NCBI GenBank assembly: GCA_001797845.1
Contig: MGQN01000020.1
Location: 134,126-154,139, forward strand
DNA length: 20,014 nucleotides
Source: Deltaproteobacteria bacterium RBG_16_44_11
GTDB taxonomy: Bacteria; Desulfobacterota; Syntrophia; Syntrophales; Smithellaceae
Direction: 5' to 3'
The translations under genes were made by a program, and so were the position numbers. Shown piece by piece: positions 15,390 through 20,014 of the stretch (positions are counted from its first letter, which is position 1; every line of letters begins with the position of its first letter). Under the pieces are notes generated by a model. That model was not told where the DNA came from. It searched no databases and saw only the letters and a program-made list of their open reading frames with translations.

Positions 15390-16136
15390 ATGAAAAGAGA
15401 AATTGTTTGCATCATCCCCTCTCGTTATGAATCCAGCCGCTTTCCGGGCAAGCCTCTGGCCGATCTCTGCGGCAAGCCGATGATTCAACATGTCTACGAG
15501 CGCGTCTCTCGAGCTAAAGCCGTTCCTTATGTAGCTGTGGCAACCGATGATGACAGAATATTTAAGGCCGTGACGAAATTCGGCGGCAATGCCATCATGA
15601 CTTCTACCACGCATCGCTCCGGCACCGATAGGATTGCCGAAGCCGTAAAATCCCTGAAACTTTCTGAAGATGCCATTGTCGTCAATATTCAGGGCGATCA
15701 GCCGACTTTTGAACCGGTGCAGGTGGATGAAGTTATCGCGCCGCTGATCAGAAATTCCGCAATTGTCATGTCCACATTAATTTACAAAATCGTCCTCGAT
15801 GAAGAAATAACCCACCCTCATGCCGTAAAGGTTGCATTTGATAACGATTATTTTGCCCTGTATTTTTCACGGGCAACAATTCCTTATGTGCGCGCGAGCT
15901 CAATGAAAGCGGATTATTACAAGCACCACGGAATTTACGCCTACCGCCGCGACTTCCTTGATACATTCACCAAACTTCCCGAAGGCAAACTGGAAAAACT
16001 AGAAGCGCTGGAGCAATTGCGCGCGCTGGAACATGGCTACAAAATCAAAGTAGTGATAACACCTTACGATTCCGTAGAGGTGGATAACCAGCAGGAACTG
16101 GAAAAAGTACGCCAGATTCTTCTGGCAAAAAAGTAA
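15390..16136 (+). CDS. kdsB: 3-deoxy-manno-octulosonate cytidylyltransferase (CMP-KDO synthetase)
   Basis: Activates KDO with CTP to give CMP-KDO, the donor for lipid A-KDO assembly. The nucleotide-binding N-terminus IIPSRYESSRFPGKPL (residues 8-23) is diagnostic. GKPMIQHVYERV, ATDDDRI, TSTTHRSGTDRIAEA and VVNIQGDQP follow as in the family, as does KHHGIYAYRRDFL. The product has 248 aa, the usual size. The ATG at 15390 is preferred over an in-frame TTG at 15363 because GGAG sits 5 nt upstream and homologues begin here. It is downstream of hldD and upstream of the sensor-like gene on the same strand, with 38 nt to the latter. Confidence 0.95.
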   Translation: MKREIVCIIPSRYESSRFPGKPLADLCGKPMIQHVYERVSRAKAVPYVAVATDDDRIFKAVTKFGGNAIMTSTTHRSGTDRIAEAVKSLKLSEDAIVVNIQGDQPTFEPVQVDEVIAPLIRNSAIVMSTLIYKIVLDEEITHPHAVKVAFDNDYFALYFSRATIPYVRASSMKADYYKHHGIYAYRRDFLDTFTKLPEGKLEKLEALEQLRALEHGYKIKVVITPYDSVEVDNQQELEKVRQILLAKK

Positions 16137-16174
16137 TTCGCAAAAATAAATGTTAAAGTGTTAATCGAGGAATA

Positions 16175-17035
16175 ATGAGTCCGCGTAGAAGAATTCTCTT
16201 ATTGATTCTTATCATGGCCGTTATAGTTTTGGCGGTAGAGTTCATGGCAATCAGCATGCTTTATCGCACTGCTCTGGATGAACAAAAATCGCGTCTGCAG
16301 GAAACGGTCGTCAGCCAGGCACGCTTGATTGAATCTATTTTCCGGTTCAACTCAATTTATCTAAAGAACTATCCCGCAGGAGCAAAAGAGGCGACTATCC
16401 GTCAAGTTGTTAGTGCCCACAAACAATATCATGAATTTGGACGAACAGGCGAAGTTGTTCTGGCCAAGAAAGAAAAGGATAACATCGTTTTTATTTTGCA
16501 GCATAACCATGGTGCTATCGAAATACCAGCGTCAATTCCTTTTGATTCGAAATTAGCCCAACCCGCTCGATTGGCGTTATTAGGCCTTTCCGGAACGATC
16601 ATTGCTTTGGATTATCGCGGGATAAAAGTGTTGGCGGCTTACGAGCCGGTGGGAGAATTACATTGGGCTGTAGTTGCCAAAATAGATATGAAGGAGATGC
16701 GCGCTCCTTTTATCAAGGCGGGAATCATCTGCACCGTTATAGGAATAATAGCAATACTTTTGGGCACGATTATATTTTATAAAGTAACGGAACCTCTGAT
16801 TAGAAATCTGCACGACACTGTTGCCGAGCTGAAAAAAGCGTTGGCCGAAGTCAGCCAGTTGAGCGGATTATTGCCGATATGCTCTTACTGCAAAAAAATC
16901 CGCGATGACAACGGTTATTGGAATCAGCTTGAAGCTTATCTTCAAAAGCATACCGAAGCCGAGTTCAGCCACGGCATTTGTCCTGATTGCGAAAGAAAAC
17001 TGCGTTCTGAAATGGAGCAAAGAAAATCCCAATAG
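16175..17035 (+). CDS. Membrane sensor-like protein with C-terminal CxxC/CxxC module, no kinase domain
   Basis: I do not recognise a named gene. The 286-aa product has an N-terminal membrane helix (about 6-28), an extracytoplasmic region of about 150 residues, a second helix (about 180-202), then a HAMP/coiled-coil-like linker (about 205-230). It ends in a compact module with C236, C239, C269 and C272 (LLPICSYCKKIRDDNGYWNQ and FSHGICPDC). The same module is widespread at the ends of histidine kinases, PAS proteins and response regulators in Desulfobacterota and is probably zinc-binding; its function is not established. The periplasmic part resembles a Cache-type sensor (FGRTGEVVLAKKEKD). No kinase, cyclase or methyl-accepting domain follows. 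The ATG at 16175 has GAGGA upstream. It is 16 nt before pldA, so the two are probably co-transcribed. Confidence 0.72.
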   Translation: MSPRRRILLLILIMAVIVLAVEFMAISMLYRTALDEQKSRLQETVVSQARLIESIFRFNSIYLKNYPAGAKEATIRQVVSAHKQYHEFGRTGEVVLAKKEKDNIVFILQHNHGAIEIPASIPFDSKLAQPARLALLGLSGTIIALDYRGIKVLAAYEPVGELHWAVVAKIDMKEMRAPFIKAGIICTVIGIIAILLGTIIFYKVTEPLIRNLHDTVAELKKALAEVSQLSGLLPICSYCKKIRDDNGYWNQLEAYLQKHTEAEFSHGICPDCERKLRSEMEQRKSQ

Positions 17036-17051
17036 CAAAGGAGGGAAGTCA

Positions 17052-18134
17052 ATGAATGCCAAGATAGCATGCAAAACAATGGGATTATGCTCATTATTGC
17101 TGTTGCTCACGGCGCTTACCGTCAATGCCGCTGAAGTCGACGGCGCCTTAGCCAAGTGCGCGGAAATTAAAGATAGCTCGGCAAGATTGCAGTGTTTCGA
17201 TAATCTGACCAGGCAAAACGCTCCTTCAAAAGACACTTCTTCTCCTGCTGCCGTTGCCACAACCGCGTCCGAAGAACCATCGCCGGAGGGCAAGCCGGCC
17301 TCCGTCCTGTCGCAACAATGGGAATTAGACGGGAAAAAAGGGAAAAGCACTTTTTTCATGCTTAGGCCTTATCGTCCTAATTATTTCCTGCCTGTCGCCT
17401 ATAATTTTTCACCTAATGAAAATACCGCTCTGGATTTCGATCCTGACGCCAAGCCACAGCATAACGAAGCAAAATTTCAATTAAGCTTCAAAGTGAAACC
17501 ATGGTGCAGTGATATTGAAGGGATAAAATATCTTAAAGGTATAGATTTATGGTTTGCCTACACGCAACTTTCCTTCTGGCAGCTTTATAACTCTACATTT
17601 TCTTCTCCCTTCCGCGATACCAATTATGAGCCGGAGATGCTGGTTAATTTTCGCACAGACATTGACATTCCCGGAGTTGATGATTTTAAATTGCGCTTCG
17701 TAAATATTGGTTTCAATCATCAATCCAACGGGCGCTCTGCGCCTCTATCGCGCAGTTGGAACAGAGTTGTTGTCAACGCGGGCCTGGAAAAAGGCAACTT
17801 CAACATGCTTTTAAAAACATGGTACATAATTCCGGAAGATGAACAAAAAAGTGATAATCCTGATATTGCCAGATTCATGGGATACGGCGAACTCTGGCTT
17901 ACTTATTACTGGAAGCAAAACCGCTTTGCGGCCATGGTACGCAATAATTTAAGAGAGGATAACCGGGGAGCAGTTCAGCTCGATTGGAGCATCCCTTTGT
18001 CATTAATCTGGGACAAGCTTGATATGTTCAGCATCTATCTCCAGTATTTCAACGGCTATGGAGAAAGCCTGCTGGATTACAACTCCAGCGTCAACCGGAT
18101 AAGCGCGGGGTTTATGCTGGTGGATTGGAACTGA
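17052..18134 (+). CDS. pldA: Outer-membrane phospholipase A (OMPLA)
   Basis: Calcium-dependent beta-barrel phospholipase that hydrolyses phospholipids in the outer leaflet of the outer membrane. The start at ATG 17052 is preceded by AAAGGAGGG and gives 360 aa; the frame opens upstream, but only inside the preceding gene. Residues 1-27 are a signal peptide ending VNA/AE. Next comes a CAEI...RLQCFDNL motif (C36, C48) seen in several envelope proteins, and a low-complexity Ala/Ser/Pro linker. The barrel begins near residue 100. The catalytic triad is H223, S225 and N237 in FNHQSNGRSAPLSRSWNR, as in E. coli PldA. LWFAYTQLSFWQLYN is another family block. The C-terminus ends in Trp-Asn and not the usual Phe/Trp. 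The last 41 codons are duplicated downstream at 18859-18981. Confidence 0.93.
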   Translation: MNAKIACKTMGLCSLLLLLTALTVNAAEVDGALAKCAEIKDSSARLQCFDNLTRQNAPSKDTSSPAAVATTASEEPSPEGKPASVLSQQWELDGKKGKSTFFMLRPYRPNYFLPVAYNFSPNENTALDFDPDAKPQHNEAKFQLSFKVKPWCSDIEGIKYLKGIDLWFAYTQLSFWQLYNSTFSSPFRDTNYEPEMLVNFRTDIDIPGVDDFKLRFVNIGFNHQSNGRSAPLSRSWNRVVVNAGLEKGNFNMLLKTWYIIPEDEQKSDNPDIARFMGYGELWLTYYWKQNRFAAMVRNNLREDNRGAVQLDWSIPLSLIWDKLDMFSIYLQYFNGYGESLLDYNSSVNRISAGFMLVDWN

Positions 18135-18257
18135 CCCCGCTTCCAAATCAAAGCGCTATCTGCGTTGGCAGCGTCATCGGCTCCTCAACGTATGGCACCA
18201 TACGCCTGCGTCGCCTCTTCCTCGCCGCCTTGATATCATCTTTGATTTGAAAGCGGC
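18012..18257 (+). repeat. Direct repeat copy 1: pldA 3' end plus downstream palindromic element
   Basis: Left copy of the repeat that flanks the toxin-antitoxin pair. Its coding part (18012-18134) aligns without gaps to 18859-18981, with 111 of 123 bases identical. The non-coding part (18135-18257) matches 18982-19088 strongly at both ends and diverges in the middle. Confidence 0.85.
18137..18256. repeat. Palindromic intergenic element downstream of pldA
   Basis: CCGCTTCCAAATCAAAG (18137-18153) and CTTTGATTTGAAAGCGG (18240-18256) are inverted repeats matching at 16 of 17 positions around about 86 bp. Inside is a tight hairpin with arms CGTATGG (18189-18195) and CCATACG (18198-18204). A transcript would fold strongly here, which could protect or terminate the pldA message. 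Similar motifs recur between genes in Desulfobacterota, from memory. Confidence 0.65.
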
Positions 18258-18288
18258 GTTGCCGGGAATATCAGCGGAAAAAAAGTTG

Positions 18289-18317
18289 TTGCAGGACGCA
18301 ATTAATAATTGTATAAT
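18289..18317 (+). promoter_or_regulatory. Promoter of the toxin-antitoxin operon
   Basis: A perfect TATAAT (18312-18317) is preceded by TTGCAG (18289-18294) with a 17-nt spacer, 40 nt before the antitoxin ATG. The surroundings are AT-rich, with repeated ATTAAT and GCATAATGC motifs that could be an autoregulatory operator. The operator idea is inference. Confidence 0.6.
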
Positions 18318-18356
18318 GGTAGCATAATGCAACATTAATAGTTGGAGGAATATGTC

Positions 18357-18575
18357 ATGGCAACAGCAGTAAGAGTGTCTGAAGAGCTTGTAGGTGAGGC
18401 TAAAAAATTCAGCCGGATCGACCACCGATCCGTAGCCGGTCAGATTGAACATTGGGCGCGGATGGGCAAGTGTGCCGAAGAAAATCCAGACTTGCCCTAT
18501 TCTCTGATTAAGGAGATTTTGATTGGATTGGACGAACTGGAACAAGGCGAGAAGACCGAATATAAGTTTGGATAG
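18357..18575 (+). CDS. ParD-like antitoxin
   Basis: A 72-aa protein resembling the ParD-like antitoxin family (PF11903 type). The N-terminus ATAVRVSEELVGEAKKF is a ribbon-helix-helix DNA-binding strand and helix, and HRSVAGQIEHWARMGK is the family hallmark. The C-terminal part (about 48-72), rich in Asp/Glu and Leu, would wrap the toxin. The ATG at 18357 is chosen over an in-frame TTG at 18342 because GGAGG (18344-18348) sits 8 nt upstream. The toxin gene starts 6 nt downstream. Antitoxins of this type usually repress their own promoter, consistent with the strong promoter upstream. Confidence 0.85.
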   Translation: MATAVRVSEELVGEAKKFSRIDHRSVAGQIEHWARMGKCAEENPDLPYSLIKEILIGLDELEQGEKTEYKFG

Positions 18576-18581
18576 AGCATT

Positions 18582-18863
18582 ATGAAAATCTACCAGTCAG
18601 GGTCGTTTGAGAAAAAAGTAAAGAAGATGTCGAAAACGGAGAAGGTCTCATTGGATCAAGAAATAAGAACAATTGCAGAAAATCCAAACATCGGGGAGGA
18701 AAAAAAAGGCGACCTGCGAGGCATATTTGTTCACAAGTTCAAGCTTAAAACAGCCCAATACCTGCTAGCATATAGAAAGACTAACGACGATTTGGAGCTG
18801 GTTATGATCGGGCCGCATGAAAACTACTACCGTGACTTGAAGCAATATTTGAAAAAACGATAA
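18582..18863 (+). CDS. RelE/ParE-superfamily toxin
   Basis: A 93-aa basic protein of the RelE/ParE fold. MKIYQSGSFEKKVKKMSKTEK forms the first strand and helix. IGEEKKGDLRGIFVHKFK with QYLLAYR is the core sheet, and LELVMIGPHENYYRDLKQYL is the C-terminal part typical of the RelE/StbE branch. Members either cleave mRNA on the ribosome or inhibit gyrase; sequence alone does not decide, although the GPHENYYRDLK ending favours RelE-like. It starts 6 nt after the antitoxin. Its TAA stop (18861-18863) overlaps the first bases of the second pldA-tail copy, so the toxin's 3' end is at the repeat junction. Confidence 0.85.
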   Translation: MKIYQSGSFEKKVKKMSKTEKVSLDQEIRTIAENPNIGEEKKGDLRGIFVHKFKLKTAQYLLAYRKTNDDLELVMIGPHENYYRDLKQYLKKR

Positions 18864-18981
18864 GTTTGATAAGATCAGTGTCTATCTCCAGTATTTCAAT
18901 GGCTATGGAGAGAGCCTGCTGGATTACAACACCAGCGTGAACCGGATAAGTGCAGGGTTTATGCTGGTGGATTGGAACTGA
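18859..18981 (+). pseudogene. Remnant: last 41 codons of a second pldA
   Basis: In the frame beginning GAT at 18859 the sequence encodes a near copy of the pldA C-terminus up to its own TGA (18979-18981). There is no start, signal peptide or catalytic region. Against the intact gene there are 12 differences in 123 bases: 7 synonymous and 5 amino-acid changing, three of the latter in the first six codons. The excess of silent changes suggests that both tails diverged while still under coding selection, so this is more likely a broken paralogue or allele than a recent copy. Confidence 0.85.
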
Positions 18982-18983
18982 CC

Positions 18984-19087
18984 CAGCTTCCAAATCAAAG
19001 CGCTACCTGTGTTGGCAGCGCCTGCCCGGCGCATGCTGGGTCGTCGGCGTCCTTGCCGCCTTGATATCATCTTTGATTTGAAAGCGG
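18984..19087. repeat. Second copy of the palindromic intergenic element
   Basis: The arms CAGCTTCCAAATCAAAG (18984-19000) and CTTTGATTTGAAAGCGG (19071-19087) are as in the copy after pldA. The centre differs: the CGTATGG/CCATACG hairpin is replaced by a GC-rich segment containing GCCCGGCGC. The arms are conserved and the loop is variable, which fits a structured repeat. Confidence 0.6.
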
Positions 19088-19088
19088 C

Positions 19089-19268
19089 TTTACTTTGTTA
19101 CTTATGGACTACAAAATACGGTAAAAGCTATTGATTGATTTTATGTGATTTACCTTGTTGAAAAAAACCGTTGATGTGTTATATCTTAGAACAAATCTGA
19201 AAAGACGAAGTTTGTGTATTAATTGTTAGGTGCATAATATAACGGCAAGATATAAATGAGATTTTAAT
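19089..19268. other. AT-rich spacer before the methyltransferase
   Basis: This 180-bp region is visibly more AT-rich than the DNA to its left. It contains an outer inverted repeat, GTTATAT (19178-19184) and ATATAAC (19237-19243), with a partial inner one (ACAAA near 19191 and TTTGT near 19211). No gene and no convincing promoter are seen. Confidence 0.5.
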
Positions 19269-20014
19269 ATGAGAGTTCCGCATCCAGTACAATATCAAGG
19301 GAGTAAGAGAACTCTTGCATCAACCATTCTCCGATATTTTCCTATCAAATCCCAAAAACTTATAGAGCCCTTTGCCGGCACTGCGGCAATTTCAATAGCA
19401 TGTGCTGCGAGAGGGAAAGCTAGTTCCTACTGGATAAATGATTTTAATAAGCCTCTTTCTGAATTGATTGGCTTAATTATTAACCGTCCATCTGAGATAG
19501 CTGATTATTATGAAAAAATTTGGAATCAGCAACATTATGACCCAACAGAACATTATTATCGTATTAGAGAAGATTTCAACCGAACAGGCGACCCTAGATT
19601 ATTTCTTTATTTGCTTGCGCGCTGTGCAAAAGGTTCTGTACGGTATAATACTGAAGGACTGTTTAATCAAAGTCCTGACAAGAGACGTCACGGCACACTT
19701 CCCAAAACAATGAGAGAAAATATTTTTGGGGTTTCCTCTCTCTTGAAAGGGAAATCTGTAATATCATCATTTGATTATAAAGATGTCCTGTCAAATGTTA
19801 ACGAAGAAGATGTTGTTTATATGGACCCTCCTTATCAGGGAGTATGCGGCGATAAAGATTCACGCTATTTTTCAGGTATAGCTTATGAGGAATTTGTAGC
19901 TGCATTATCGGAGTTGAATTTCCGTCAGATTCGTTATGCAGTCAGTTATGATGGACGAACAGGCAATAAGACCTTTGGCACTCGCCTGCCTGAGAGCCTG
20001 TCTCTTACTTTAAT
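19269..20014 (+). CDS. D12-class DNA adenine-N6 methyltransferase, 3' end outside window
   Basis: SAM-dependent DNA methyltransferase of the Dam/D12 group (PF02086 type). The frame from the ATG at 19269 is open for 248 codons to the window edge. The N-terminal block QYQGSKR (residues 8-14) and the SAM-binding motif I, LIEPFAGTAAISIA (about 31-44), are clear. The catalytic motif IV, DPPY, is at residues 186-189 in VYMDPPYQGVCGD. Motif order (FAG, recognition region, DPPY) is that of alpha-class enzymes. The segment SYDGRTGNKTFG near the edge is shared with methyltransferases of type II restriction systems, to my knowledge. A weak GAG lies about 10 nt upstream of the ATG. Codon use is more AT-rich than in the core genes to the left, consistent with acquisition. 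The partner endonuclease, if any, must lie to the right. Confidence 0.88.
   Translation, partial: MRVPHPVQYQGSKRTLASTILRYFPIKSQKLIEPFAGTAAISIACAARGKASSYWINDFNKPLSELIGLIINRPSEIADYYEKIWNQQHYDPTEHYYRIREDFNRTGDPRLFLYLLARCAKGSVRYNTEGLFNQSPDKRRHGTLPKTMRENIFGVSSLLKGKSVISSFDYKDVLSNVNEEDVVYMDPPYQGVCGDKDSRYFSGIAYEEFVAALSELNFRQIRYAVSYDGRTGNKTFGTRLPESLSLTL

Larger units (their letters stand above)
18859..19088 (+). repeat. Direct repeat copy 2: pldA tail plus palindromic element
   Basis: Right copy of the repeat that brackets the toxin-antitoxin pair (left copy 18012-18257). Homology starts abruptly at the toxin stop and ends just after the inverted-repeat arm at 19087. Confidence 0.85.

Noticed and set aside
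16905..17051. Longer pldA start inside the sensor-like gene
   Set aside because: The region is the +1 frame of the preceding gene. The ATG at 17052 has a near-perfect ribosome site and is followed at once by a signal peptide.
19178..19243. attC-like site (integron cassette end) before the methyltransferase, because GTTAGGT and an outer GTTATAT/ATATAAC pair are present
   Set aside because: The matching left core of the form RYYYAAC is absent and the two arms differ by about 17 nt, so the fold is not that of an attC site. No integrase or second site is seen.

Overview
The window looks like chromosomal DNA of an anaerobic Gram-negative bacterium, most likely a Desulfobacterota (former Deltaproteobacteria, Syntrophales/Smithella-like) lineage. 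Lipopolysaccharide genes (hldD, kdsB) and an outer-membrane phospholipase (pldA) imply an outer membrane. A split glycine decarboxylase, selA and a HemN/HemW-type radical-SAM protein fit an anaerobe that uses selenocysteine. The lineage is inferred from protein style, not from a marker gene.

Region 1 (1-7415, minus strand) is a glycine cleavage/lipoylation cluster. In transcription order it reads def, a membrane-anchored zinc-ribbon protein, gcvT (TTG start, 2 nt after the zinc-ribbon stop), gcvH, gcvPA, gcvPB, lipA, a shortened four-helix-bundle gene, and lpdA, which runs off the left edge. Together these supply all glycine-cleavage proteins (P, H, T, L) and the synthase that puts sulfur into the lipoyl arm of GcvH. 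No lipB is present. A sigma70-like promoter lies just upstream of def.

Region 2 (7562-12391, plus strand) starts divergently from def. It holds a HemN/HemW-like radical-SAM gene, a palindrome-rich spacer, selA, a RluD-type pseudouridine synthase and pgeF, the last two coupled as in E. coli rluD-yfiH.

Region 3 (12392-18134, plus strand) holds an acyl-CoA synthetase gene with about 41-bp near-repeats upstream and downstream, then hldD, a 94-bp MITE-like palindrome, kdsB, a membrane sensor-like protein ending in a CxxC/CxxC module with no kinase, and pldA. Apart from the acyl-CoA synthetase, the theme is the cell envelope.

Region 4 (18135-20014) is accessory DNA. A ParD-like/RelE-like toxin-antitoxin pair lies between the intact 3' end of pldA and a second, 90%-identical copy of that 3' end with its downstream palindromic element. 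After an AT-rich spacer comes the start of a D12-class DNA adenine methyltransferase, which runs off the right edge and may open a restriction-modification locus. This junction is the most unusual structure in the window. No clearly new multi-gene system is visible. No tRNA, rRNA, CRISPR array, transposase or integrase was recognised.
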